Assembly: GCF_958298935.1 (NCBI RefSeq)
Contig: NC_084937.1
Coordinates: 26,979,568-27,043,567, forward strand
Direction: 5' to 3'
From: Phragmites australis
Lineage: Eukaryota > Streptophyta > Magnoliopsida > Poales > Poaceae
Length of the DNA: 64,000 nt
Positions 1 to 12,060 of this stretch are shown here, piece by piece (the first letter of the stretch is position 1; every line of letters starts with the position of its first letter). Both the position numbers and the translations under genes were made by a program. Under the pieces are notes generated by a model that had not been told where the DNA came from, made no database searches, and saw only the letters and a list, made by a program, of their open reading frames with translations.

Positions 1-1456
<1,456 letters not shown>

Positions 1457-1661
1457 TTTTCTAGTTGATGTATCAAGCATTGTCCAAAATATGGCTTCGT
1501 GGTTTGGAAGTCATTTCTTTACTATTTTTTCTGTTTCATTTTTGGATGTGTTAGCAATCTCAATAAGCTATGAAGATATTGTTTGTTTCCTGACATAATA
1601 AAGAAAAGAAACTCAAAGAAGTGAATTTGGATTAAACAAAATTAAATAATTGATGATGTTT

Positions 1662-1909
1662 CCTTTTCATTTCTGCAATGGAAATAAGCAGGTAATTACT
1701 GAAACAAAGAAATAATTCATCATCACAATGGGGGAGCAACTGTTGAATTTTAGAATGGCACTATTGGACAACATTAGGGTGTGGTCCTTTTCATTTTTTG
1801 CAATGGAAATCGGCAGGTAATTACTGAAAGAAATAAATAATTCATCAGCACAATTGGGGAGCAACTGTTGAATTTTAGAATGGCACTATTGGACAACATT
1901 AGGGTGTGG
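1662..1909. repeat. Two-copy 124-bp tandem duplication in the RLK 3' flank
   Basis: Positions 1662-1785 and 1786-1909 are near-identical direct copies, each starting CCTTTTCATT and ending in TTAGGGTGTGGT, with a few substitutions and short indels. It begins about 200 bp past the kinase stop codon, so it may lie in or just beyond the 3' UTR. It has no coding potential. Confidence 0.9.
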
Positions 1910-4400
1910 TTCAGTGTGAGACAAGAAAGTTGACTGATGTGAACAGCATACATTCATACGCAGCTTCAGGGCCTGGCTTGAAAAAGGACAGAAAATTCTA
2001 AAGAGATTCGCATGCACTCGATGCTTCGTTGTCGAAGGCTGACGATGGCATCTTGCAACTTTTTGTTAGACTAGTTGAGTGCCCGTGCGTTGCAACGGAA
2101 ACAAAAATTGTATAAGATAACATCAAGCATATGGTAAGATTATATGTGAGGTACTGTGAAATTATGTACTCATAGTTGAGACTCGTGATAATAAATTCAA
2201 ACATGATAGCAGAGCTTTGTTCTGTATTAGGCACGTCAATTTACCTAACTACGAGCACAAACTATACATTAACGTTTGGGTGCCAATCAACTTCGCAGTT
2301 TATAGATTTCTATTTGGCTCAGATGTTAGCAGTCACCATTGAACATAAAACATGATGCCAACTTGTCAAGTAGCCATTTATTTGGGGTTGTGAATTCTAA
2401 CCACAATGCCAATTTATTGGATGTCAGCAACAGAACTCTACAGGTTTTGGTTATTGTTAAAAAGTTGAATAAGAGGTGCTTTCCTCTAGATGGGAATTGG
2501 CCAACGGCCCAACACTGGTAGGGACTTTTGGCTATGGCAAGCTGGAAGACCATGTGCAGACAGTACTAATGACCTGGATGTATTCGACAAAATTTTCATC
2601 AGGTGGCTGTCACTTGACTTAAATGGACAGATGAAAGCAAAACATGGCAGCCCCATGCCAAAGTCAAAGGAACAACACGGAGAGCTGAGTTGTTCTTTCA
2701 AGCTTCAGTTATGGTGTACACGATGTGCAGTTCAAATTTTACCATCTTTTTCCGTAGTTTGTCTCGCTCTTGGATGGTAGTTCTGGTCTCTTCCCTCAAT
2801 TTAAACATGATAGCAGAGCTTTAAGCTCCTTATGAACCTGAATAAAAAAGGAGAAATATTAATCGTGCATAACGAAAAATTCTACCATGAGAGGCTTTAG
2901 CTTCATAAACAACATTTGTTCTTTATTTTTGAACAAATAGTCATATCTAGCCTTCCATATAAACCACAATCGGTAAATGAAAAATGAATGCTTTGTCCTG
3001 CTGAGACTGAACTTGAGTAAGAACTATGTATATAATTTTGAACAGATAGTCATGTCTACTCTTCCATATACGCCAAAGTAAATAAAAAACTAATTCTCTG
3101 TTCTGCTAAGACTGAGCTTGACTCAGAATTATATGCATATACAATGCCAGTGCAGGATTGCACTTGCTTCCAGGACATGCATGTTCAGTTAACCCATCGT
3201 AGAAGCCAAAATTCAGTCTTCTCTTTGCCTACAACCCATGCAGTTAACCAAGCTGCTGAACGACTGAATCAAAGACTCAAAGAGAACTGCAAATACTTAT
3301 AGCTCTTGGATGATGGTGTTATCAATCATTGCTCTTGAGTCTTGAATCCTCAAATATCAGGAAGATGTCCTCATCTTCGTAGTGAACAAAAGGGGGCAGC
3401 TCTTTAGCTTGCATAGTTATCAGCAATTTAGCTTCCTTAAGACCTAGAGCATGTCAACCTTGAATTCTCAAAGGTTTTCAGGGAGGCTCCTGCACGTCGA
3501 TGCACTAGGTACTTAGATACCAATAGTCAACACGGTTTTTGTTTAAATGTCAATCTCACATGAATACGGAAACGCAAAGTCGTAACTGTTGTTTTTTTAA
3601 ATGAAGTCAATACCTAGGCATGAGCGTAAAGAATATGATTCGATCAGAATGTTCAGTTTGCCTCAAAAGCTAAAAGCACAAAAAATGAAAGTGCGAACTC
3701 ACCTGGACATTTGGGTGATCGGTATGTCAGGAAGCATCAATCTCAGGTGGCTTGTTTAGATGTATGTATTTTCTAGAGATGTAGATTTTGTAACGCGAAA
3801 TAATTCCATTTGTATTTGGCCAATATATAGGAATGGTACTGACAAATGTAAATTCTCCTGAGCAATTAATCAAACAGGCTGTGAGCATTCACAGTATACG
3901 TAAGAAATGAGAAAACATGTAGAATCATTCATACATGAAAAAAACTCTGCTCAAATCACGAAATGAATAACACAATGGACAGATTATGGTGATTACCTTT
4001 CCACAACCTTCATGAGGGCACACAAAGTTATTTTCTCCAATGTCCAGGGCTGTCAATTGGATCGGCAGCTTTTACAGCGTTGATAAGCATCTGACAATCA
4101 GAGAAGAAATGGAAGAAGGGCATCTGAAGTCCTTGTGCAGTTTGAATTGCAAGTTGAAGTGCTGTGGCCTGTGGCCACTGCGTGAAGTCGAGATGGAGAT
4201 CCCTCCTTTAGCTTGCATCCTGGTCCTGAAAGTAAGAATAGCTCACCGCTATTAGGAGGAACCTCCTGAGCTGGAGCTTGATGGCGCCGGAGATCTTCTG
4301 GGCGACAGCGTTGCTGCACCTGGCCAGGACGCCACCCGGCCTGTGGGCAGATGAGAGGCGAGATGGCGACGGCTGCGGGAATGAGATGCGATTCAGGGAC
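1910..4400. other. Spacer without a recognisable gene
   Basis: No ORF here resembles a protein I know. Visible structure is a palindromic core CGTTGCAACG at 2088-2097 inside GTGCCCGTGCGTTGCAACGG, a string I know as a dispersed repeat motif in grass genomes; a 20-bp direct repeat at 2199-2218 and 2803-2822; and a 109-bp imperfect tandem duplication near 2931. The remainder is AT-rich and probably old transposon or UTR-derived sequence, which I cannot name. Confidence 0.5.
2931..3148. repeat. Imperfect 109-bp tandem duplication
   Basis: Copy one starts at GAACAAATAGTCAT (2931) and copy two at GAACAGATAGTCAT (3040). Both continue with a TCTTCCATATA-like stretch, a TGCTGAGACTGAACTTGA / TGCTAAGACTGAGCTTGA segment and an AGAA-TATGTATATA tail. 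Identity is roughly three quarters by eye, so this duplication is older than the one at 1662. Confidence 0.75.
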
Positions 4401-4406
4401 GGCATC

Positions 4407-4988
4407 CTACCAGCAGTTTAGGGGAGGAAATAGGAAGCGACGGCGAAAGCGAGGGATCCCGGCTGGTTCGGCTGCTTCGGGCGGAGTCGAGTCCGGCGAT
4501 GTGGGGCGGCGTGGAGACCTGACGGCGACACGAATAGCTTCGGGCGGAGAGAGTCCGGTGAACATGTCCCTCGGAGAATCGCTCACATGAGACAAGAGGG
4601 GGAGGTCGCCGCCGCGAAGGAGGGGCGCAGCGTCGACGCTCGATCGCGGCAGACGACTGGCGGCCACGGCAGCTAGCTTGGAGCGGTGCGGCGTCGAGGT
4701 GGGATGGGAGAGGCGGCGCGACGAGCGTGGGGGAAGGGTGCGCGGAGTGGCGGCGGTGGACGGGCGATGAGGAGGTGCGACGGGCGTGGTGGGGAAGGGC
4801 GGCGCGTGATTGCTGGGCGGGATCTGTTGGACGCGCGATGAGGAGGCGCGACGGGCATGGTGGGGAAGGGCGGAGCGTGATTGCCGGGCAGGAGCTGTTG
4901 GACGGGCGATGAGGAGGGTGGGCGCGCGGGACTGATCGGACGGGCGAGGAGCGGGCGATCGTTCGACTGGGGCAGACGAAAAATGCAT
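4407..4988 (-). other. GC-rich open frame of doubtful coding status
   Basis: A 193-codon minus-strand frame is open through a GC-rich island, and shorter frames overlap it in other phases. The translation is Pro/Arg/Ser/Ala-rich with no recognisable domain, and part of it is just the translation of a 71-bp tandem repeat, with HAPPFPT recurring. Openness in several frames at once is expected of GC-rich DNA with few stops. It could be the 5' end or promoter island of a lost gene. I do not support a protein here. Confidence 0.2.
4766..4920. repeat. 71-bp GC-rich tandem repeat, two full copies plus partials
   Basis: The anchor GATGAGGAGG recurs at 4766, 4837 and 4908, giving a 71-bp period. Copies share CGACGGGC-TGGTGGGGAAGGGCGG and GTGATTGC-GGGC-GGA-CTGTTGGACG. 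A degenerate partial copy precedes them at about 4705-4765. It lies in the GC-rich island just left of the Copia insertion. Confidence 0.85.
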
Positions 4989-5131
4989 TGCAAACGTTTT
5001 AAGTAGTAGAGAATTATGGGGACCGGTTTATATAATAATTCTTAATAAATCGTAAAGGCTCATATCGTGAAGAGTCAGTCTATATTAAAATCCATCTTCT
5101 ATTAGTACCGTATTGCTAATAGAGATAAAGA

Positions 5132-5761
5132 TGGAAGTTTTTTTTCCTAGATATATGCAAAGACCTCACCTCATTAGGTACACATACAATATATACTGCT
5201 AATTGAGAGTAGTCTTAAATTTGGGAATACTTTCATTACGTGAGTCTATATAAGAGTTAGGATTTTAACTTTTTCTCTATCAGTTGTGCTGCCGCTATAG
5301 TCTATTTCATCCCGACGTCGGCGTGCACTGACGAACGGGAGAGCAGATCTCTGAAACAATCGCTCTTGAGATCTTTCACTGATAGAGGACGAATAAGGTT
5401 TTTGGTAAGCGCTCCGCATAACTGCTCAAATTCTTCACCATGGCTCATTTTCTTAGTAGCTTGGACGTTGCCCGCTATCATCGTAAACAAATTCGACGTA
5501 TCATCAGCAGGATCGATCATGCTGTTAACACAGTGCAACCAACATTTTTAGCAACCCCCACAACTCAAGACATGTACGTAAAAACTATGTTACTCGTACT
5601 TTATTTCCTGCAATTCCTAATTTTTAGTATAATAGATCCAGTCATATGTTGTGCTTTTCGTACATATATCTAGATTATGCTCTGATGATACAATCATATC
5701 AAATTTTGCTCATGAGTTATTTTGGATTAAATTAAACGTAAAAGTGCCTTATTTTCAAACA
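5132..5761 (+). repeat. Copia 5' LTR
   Basis: It starts TGGAAGTT and ends TTCAAACA. It aligns over its full length with 7911-8539, sharing the stretch CATTAGGTACACATACAATA and a closing block around GTGCCTTATTTTC. The promoter TATA box is TATATAAG at 5247-5254. Confidence 0.85.
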
Positions 5762-5800
5762 ATCCAAAAACCTTATCGTAGGCACTTAGGTTTATTAATA

Positions 5801-6570
5801 GCAAGATTTGTTGATGCACTGAGGCCAGACAAGTTTTCTGGTGTGCACTTTAAGAGATGACAAGTCAAGGTCACTCTGTGGCTGACGGCTATGAATGTCT
5901 ACTGGGTGGCTAATGGTAAGCCGGAAGGAATCCTTACTGCTGAGCAGGAAAAGATGTTTACGGATGCTAATACACTCTTTGTAGAATGCATTCTTAACGT
6001 TCTTGGTGACTGTATTTGTGATGTGTTCATGCACATACAAAGCGCGAAGGAGCTCTGGGATACATTGAATGCTAAATTTGGTGTATCAAATGCAGGAAAT
6101 GAACTATATATCATAGAGCAGTATCATGACTACAAGATGTTTAAAAATCTCTCTGTAGTCGAGCAAGCTCATGAGGTTCAGTGCATCGTGAAGGAACTCG
6201 AACGCCTCAAGATCAATGTATCCGATAAGTTTGTGGCTAGAGGTATTGTTGCCAAGTTACCTCATTCGTGGAAAATTTTTGCTACTGTTCTAAAGCACAA
6301 GAGACAAGAGATTACTGTTGAGAGTTTGATCGCGTCTCTTGATGTTGAGGAGAAAGCTCAGGCTAAGGATGTGAGTCTAAAAGGAGGCGAGGGATAGACT
6401 AGGGCTAATATGGTGCAAAAGCCCTTCCACAATAAAAATAAAAGGAAAGATAATAAGTCAAACAAAACTACCACCTTCAAGAAGAAGAAGATGAACACAA
6501 CAAAATTATCTTACTTTGTGTGCGGTGAGATTGGACATTTCGCCAAGATTAGTCCAGACCGCAAGTGAAG
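5801..6570 (+). pseudogene. Copia gag (UBN2-type) remnant with broken zinc knuckle
   Basis: The frame reads RFVDALRPDKFSGVHF, then across an in-frame stop into ELWDTLNAKFG and an EQYHDYKM helix, and ends at a stop near 6396. These are the usual landmarks of plant Copia gag polyprotein N-termini. Past the stop, a lysine-rich linker leads to YFVCGEIGHFAKISPDRK at about 6511-6567. The usual CX2CX4HX4C knuckle there has lost its first Cys to Tyr and its last Cys to Ser, so it could not bind zinc. Confidence 0.85.
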
Positions 6571-7080
6571 AAAGGCTCTACACAAACAGAACTCAAAGAC
6601 TACTAATGTGGTGATCATTGGCAAAGCTAGAAATGGAGTTGCAGTGTATGAGAATTTACCTTCAGTGTTTTCATTATTTTGTAATTGGTGGATTGATACA
6701 GGAGCCAATGTTCATGTGTGTGCTGATATCTCAATGTTCTCTTCTTGTCAGGTCGTCTATGATTTTTCTGTCCTAATGGGGAATTGGTCACATGCTTCTG
6801 TTCGTGGTGTTCGCATAATAGATCTAAAGTTTGCTTCGGAAAAGATCGTTCAGCTGAGGAATGTGTAGCATGTCCCTACAATGAATAAGAATCTAGTTAG
6901 CTGCTCTCTTCTTTGTAGAGATGGGTTTAAGGTGGTGTTAGAGTCTAATAAAGTAGTAGTGTCAAAGTATGGATAGTTTATTGGTAAAGGCTATGAGTGT
7001 GGAGGTATGTTCCGTTTTTTCCTTTCTGATTTCAGCAATAAGTCTGTGAATCATATTTGTGGCAACATTAATGATGATGC

Positions 7081-7860
7081 TAGTGTTTGGCATTCGCGGT
7101 TATGTCATTTGAATTTTGGTTCCATAAGTCGACTTTCCAGCATAAGTTTAATTCTAAAATTTTCCATGATCAAAGGTTCTAAGTGCTATAGTTGTGTGCA
7201 ATTAGAGTAACCTTGTAAGCCTCACAAGGCAGCCGATGAGATAAATTTGGTACATATAGAACTCATACATTTAGATCTGTATGAAATGAATGGTGTGTTG
7301 ACGAAGGGTGGAAAAGATATTTCATGACTTTGATTGATGATGCGACTAGATATTGCTACGTTTATTTGTTGAAAACGAAAGATGAGGCTCTAGATCATTT
7401 TAAAATCTATAAGGCAGCAGTTGAGAATCAACTAGAGAGAAAGATCAAAAGAATTAGGTCGGATAGTAGTGGAGAGTATTTCTCTAGTGATTTTGATTCA
7501 TTCTGTGAGAAACATGAGATTATTTATGAGAGGACGCCTCTCTATTCACCCCAATCAAACGGGTTGCCGAAAGGAAAAACCGCACATTGACTAACGTGGT
7601 TAATACCATGTTAGATACTGCGAGATTATCTAAGGCATGGTGAGGGGATACCCTGTTGACTTTGTGTCTTGTCCTTAATAGAGTTTCTCTCAAGGATAAA
7701 GAGAAAACCCCATATGAAAAATGAGAAGAGAGAAAACCATCACTTTCTTATTTGCGCACTTGAGGATGCTTAGTGAAAGTCAATGTACCAATAACTAAAA
7801 AGCGCAAGCGCAGACATAAAACAGTGAATTGTGTCTTTCTGGGATATACTCATCGGAGCA
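7081..7860 (+). pseudogene. Copia integrase remnant
   Basis: The GAG-pre-integrase motif (VWHSRLCHLNFG, then CYSCVQLE with stop) is followed by integrase core sequence. It includes a DDATRYCYVYLLKTKDEA segment, IRSDSSGEYFSSDF with the second catalytic Asp region, and ERTPLYSPQSNG. The frame breaks right after this, where GxAERKNRT is expected. A downstream piece (CVFLGYTHRSIAYRFLV) corresponds to the integrase tail. Several stops and frameshifts separate the pieces. Confidence 0.87.
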
Positions 7861-7910
7861 TTGCTTATAGGTTTTTAGTGGTTAAATCTGAGGTACCTGA
7901 CGTGCATATA

Positions 7911-8539
7911 TGGGGGTTTTCTCCCTACATATATGTAAGGACCTCACCTCATTAGGTACACATACAATATATACTGCTAATTGAGAGTAGCCCTAAAATT
8001 GGGAACGCTCTCATTACATGAGTCTATATAAAAGTTAGGGTTTTGCCTCTTTCTCTCTCAGTTGTGCTATCGTTGTAGTCTATTCTATCTCGGCGTCGGT
8101 GTGCACCGGCGAACAGGAGAGTAGGTTTTCGAACCCCTCGCTCTTGAGATCTTGCACCGGGAGAGGGCGAATAAGGTTTTTGGGAAGTGGTTCACACGAC
8201 CGCTCAAGTTCTTCACCACGGTTCGTCTTCCTAGTCGCTTGGGCGCTGCCCGGTGTCATCTTCAACAAATTTGGCGCGTCATTAGCAGGATCGATCGTGC
8301 CATTAACACAGTGCAACCAGCATCTTCAGCAACCTCCATATCGCAGGACTAGTACGTAAAAATTATGTTACCCGTACTTTATTTCCTGCTATTCCGAATT
8401 TTGAGTATAGTAGATCTAGTCATATGTTGTGCTTTCGTACACATGTCTAGATTATGCTCTGATGATATGATCATATCAATTTCTGCTCATGAATTATTTA
8501 TGGATTAAATTAAATCTAAATGTGCCTTATTTTCCAACA
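7911..8539 (+). repeat. Copia 3' LTR
   Basis: It starts TGGGGGTT and ends TTCCAACA, and pairs with the LTR at 5132-5761. Many substitutions separate the two copies, pointing to an old insertion. The TATA region is TATATAAAAG near 8024. Confidence 0.85.
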
Positions 8540-8559
8540 CTTCTTGGCTAGCTGCGTAA

Positions 8560-10640
8560 GACGATGGGTGTATCCTGCCGAGGTCCGCTCAAGAGGAGTG
8601 TTGATGTATAGCTTCATTCCCTCCATCGAAGTGTTAAACGACACAAAGGCTGTCGTCAACATCGACAAGAGAGATTTCACCGCGCTATTAGTGGCAGCAG
8701 CCTCCACATGTGCAGAACTTGCAATAGCCTATAGTTCTTCTTTCTCTGCAGCAAAAGCTAAGAACAAAAATTTGCTCAAGTCAGATTTTCGACTGAATAG
8801 TAAGAGATCTTGACTGATGAGGTCAAAAGCTTACCCGAGAGGTCTCTCTTTAGCGTCACTACTTTCGTTGAGTGGGAGGCTACCTCCTTCTTGAGGCGTG
8901 CAGTGCAGGCCTTTTCCTCCGTGTGATCCTTCTCGAGGCACTTAATACAAGCTTTCTCCTCTGCAAGCTCGAGTTGAATCTTTTCTGGTTCGCTGGTAGA
9001 AGCGAGTGAGGCCTCAGCCTCAAGATTAGCATATTGGATGTACAACACCATCAAAGACGTTGCACAACCATGAGGGGCGTAAAGAGAGTTAGTCAAGCTG
9101 AAAGAAGAACCCTTGGAAATATTTCCCAAGTGAGGAGAACTTACTTGGATGGCTGCCGACGCCCTGTCACCCTGGGCTGGCAAAGGACTCAAGTCCAAGT
9201 GCTTGATAATCTCTGACCATATTGGCAGCGACCAATGAGAGCCATTGAGTGGGCCGGCATTGTACACACCATCAGACATCGATGGACCGGTAGGATCTTC
9301 TACTGCAGTCGTCGTCGCAAAGTATGGGTCTTAACTCGAGGGCTTGATCTTGTATACGAAGGAGGATTTCACCCTCTTCAAAAGAGAAACACACAAGCCA
9401 GTGGATCGATTGCCTAATTCAGAAGTAGGGATCATCGCAAGGGCACCCCCTATTCCCAATATACAAGGACACGAGAGTGCCTCAGGCATATATTTTGAGA
9501 GAAACACATGATGCTTTGGCCTCAGCATCGGCATCCCACTGGAGGATGAATCTCGAATGCATGAGACTCGGCATTATAAATTACCTCAGACAGGCGCCCC
9601 CTACTTGGAGCAAGGGACGGATCAGGGAGGACATAGACGGGCACATCCTCGGGGACAGTCTCCGAGGTATCTGAGATGACTTGGACCTCTTTCTGGCCCT
9701 AACCATGGCTGGAGCATCTAGGCTCAGAGTAGATCTTCTCCTCATCCCACGACTGGTCCCCTAGCTAGAGGGTATTGTCGGACCAGCTCCTGAGCCTGAG
9801 TCGACCCGCGAAAGCATAACAGAGAGGAAGCACAAAGAGATCCGAAGAACGATTACCCGAATTTCTGTCACCCTTACGTCTGGTGGCAGATGACACAAGC
9901 AACTAGGACATCCTCTCGGTCGCATACTGGGGCCATGTCGAGAAGGAACTTGACTCTTTTCCTCTCATCCACCAGTGACATCACTACAAAAAGAGACGAG
10001 GACACTTAGATCCTATGAGTGTAAAGTAAGAAATACCAAAACGTGCGGCGATTTTACCATTCACGTTGTCCCGAGTTAGGTCTAGAGGTCTTGAATACAT
10101 CCACACTGTGTGTACTTGGGCCTTCAGAGGACTTATGTTGTGTTGGGTAAAATCTAGTGCCATGTCCAAGACTGTCAAACCATGAGCCTTAAGACCCTTA
10201 ACACGGTCGATGATTCCTAAAGCTATTGGCTAACCTCCAAGGGCTCTTGCCAACAAGGACTCATATTTGCCCAGACACCTCTATACTAGAGGGTGCCCGG
10301 GGTAGGGAACTCACAGTAGAACCACTACATGTGCCATCCCAACCATAGGGACTTTGTTGTAATGTCGGCGTATTCACCGGTGAGGCCGTCGAGGAGGCGA
10401 AAGCCGACAAAACCTACTATTCCACTAGTTGAGGTGCTCCAGCTGGTAGTAGTAGCAGAAGAGCGACAAGATCAGCTTCACCCCTACGAAAGCCTCACAG
10501 AGGTCAGCAAAGATGCTTAACATCATGATGGAGTTGGGACTAAGGTTGATGAGCTTGATGCTATAAAAAATAAGGATTTCCTTGAGGAAATCTGAGGTAG
10601 AAAGGCATAAGCCGTAATGAAAGAAGGCCTCAAACACCAC
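8560..10640 (-). pseudogene. Antisense 'putative gypsy type transposon' ORF remnant
   Basis: Read on the minus strand from 10640, the frame gives VFEAFFHYGLCL, FYSIKLINLSPNSIMMLSIF and LCEAFVGVK. This matches the start of the plant transposon domain of PF04195 type (an aromatic-rich region, then L-PNS-hydrophobic-L-S-F---CE-F-G). Farther down, 8776-9279 gives a Glu/Lys/Ala-rich coiled coil (EEKACIKCLEKDHTEEK) as found in the C-terminal half of such proteins. Stops and frameshifts lie between. The protein's function is unknown; the family occurs as an accessory ORF antisense to pol in Tat Gypsy elements. Confidence 0.65.
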
Positions 10641-11318
10641 AATCTCTCTAGTGTTTGGGCTTGGAATATCCTCTCCCTATGCCAATCACCAGGGGATCAA
10701 GCTCCTGGGGGCAATCATCTCGTCCTTCTCCAACTTTCTTACGCGGGACTCTGAAATCGTCGATGTCACTGACAGGCTACTCGAGGTAGCCATTGGAGGA
10801 ATTAGGGGCCAGAGGTTGATGGAAGGAGAAAAGCTTGCAGTTGAAGGAAAGAATTTGAGAGGCATGAAAGCGAGATGGAGATAACATCCGGATCCCTATT
10901 TATGAGTGGAGGTTTTGTGACTATTCCGTAATAGGCATCAGAATTATCGCTCTAGGCTAACTACATCAGTGTCGTTTTGAATTACGAAACACCTTTTCAG
11001 ACACCTTTTCAGATGCCATGATGGTTTCAACTCCACTCAAAAGTCATGCGCATTTAATAAAATATTCCCCAAGGATGCAAAAAAGATGAGACGACCTTTG
11101 GGCTTATGCAGTCGGAAGTAATTTTCTAACTAGGTAGGCCCAGAGCTTTATTCGGTCAGAGGAATCCCTCGATTAGAAAAGGTTCTATTCGGTCGAAAGT
11201 AATCCCCAGCCAGGAAGAACATTTTTTCGAGGAATATTCCTAACTATGTGAGTTCTCGTAAAGTCGAATTCCTGATATGATTCAGCTACTCTCTTCTGAG
11301 CAGAGTTGGGGGGCTAAC

Positions 11319-12060
11319 TGATGAGAAATGTGTAATTAATAATTATATATTTACTATAAATATGATATATCCTTGTAACAGTACCTACTATGCATGTGTC
11401 ATTAACCTGATATGGTAGGTTTTACAAACGTCATGGGGTAAATATGACATGTGTTGATATTTCAGGCAATTCATTGTATTTTATACGAAAATCATCATCA
11501 TATTAGAAATGAATCTTTCAGATATTCGGAAGGAATATAATATAGGAAGGTTACGCTCGGAATTTCTGAGCATGATATGACTCCTCTACCTCGACTATAT
11601 AAGAAAGGGGAGGGGGTGTAAAGGGCAGGTCCAGAGGGGAAGCCAAACTAGAGTGATTCGATCTCATAGCCAAGTGCCAAAGCTAGAGATCTCGAGCCAG
11701 ATCAAATTCCCAACAGCAAGTTGGATAAACAATACAGAACAAACCTAATCGGCTAGGACCAGAGAGACCCATTGAGATCCATGACAGAGTCATACTATGA
11801 TGAATTCATCCGACATGGTCTTCAAGACTTAGGATACAAGAGAATTCGTCGAGAGGCTTAGGATTAGATTTAGATAAAGCCCAATCGTAATTACCTTTTC
11901 CTGAGATTAATTAAGGCGAAACAAGACGCAAGGCTATTATCATGGGGGATGTCTGAACCTGTATAAAACTCGTGTCTCTCTCTTCAATACTCACACTGAG
12001 ACCATCAGGTATCCTTACTTTATACAAGTATTCAAATAATCGACTTTACCAATCATTGAC
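11319..12060 (+). repeat. Gypsy (Tat-like) LTR
   Basis: It starts TGATGAGAAATG directly after the polypurine tract. It has a TATA box (TATATAAG, 11596-11603) followed by a GA-rich leader typical of these LTRs. The 3' boundary is not certain; a CA end near 12056-12060 (CAATCATTGACA) is the best candidate. No second LTR of this family was recognised in the window, so target-site duplication could not be tested. Confidence 0.6.

Larger units (their letters stand above)
5132..8539 (+). mobile_element. Decayed Ty1/Copia LTR retrotransposon lacking reverse transcriptase
   Basis: Two direct LTRs of about 630 bp (5132-5761 and 7911-8539) flank an internal region of only about 2.15 kb. In order it holds a UBN2-type gag frame, a mutated zinc knuckle, a GAG-pre-integrase segment (VWHSRLCHLNFGS) and an integrase core. 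It then runs almost straight into the 3' LTR, so reverse transcriptase and RNase H are absent. The integrase-before-RT order defines Copia. Stop codons break every domain and the LTRs differ by many substitutions and indels, so it is old and immobile. I saw no matching target-site duplication (AAAGA left, CTTCT right) and no clear primer-binding site or polypurine tract. Confidence 0.88.
8540..12060 (+). mobile_element. 3' portion of a Tat-type Ty3/Gypsy retrotransposon
   Basis: On the plus strand the piece ends with a non-coding 3' region (about 10.9-11.3 kb), a polypurine tract (GTTGGGGGGCT, 11305-11315) and an LTR starting TGATGAG at 11319. Upstream, on the opposite strand, is an ORF of the 'putative gypsy type transposon' kind. 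An extra antisense ORF between pol and the 3' LTR is a known trait of Tat-lineage elements (Retand, Grande, RIRE2 type). No gag-pol of this element is seen. Its left side is cut off where the Copia element ends. Lineage assignment is inference from this layout. Confidence 0.65.

Noticed and set aside
5302..5538. Similar 78-codon minus ORFs in both Copia LTRs (5302-5538 and 8080-8316), which look like a conserved small protein
   Set aside because: They are similar only because the two LTRs are copies of one sequence. Nothing else supports coding.
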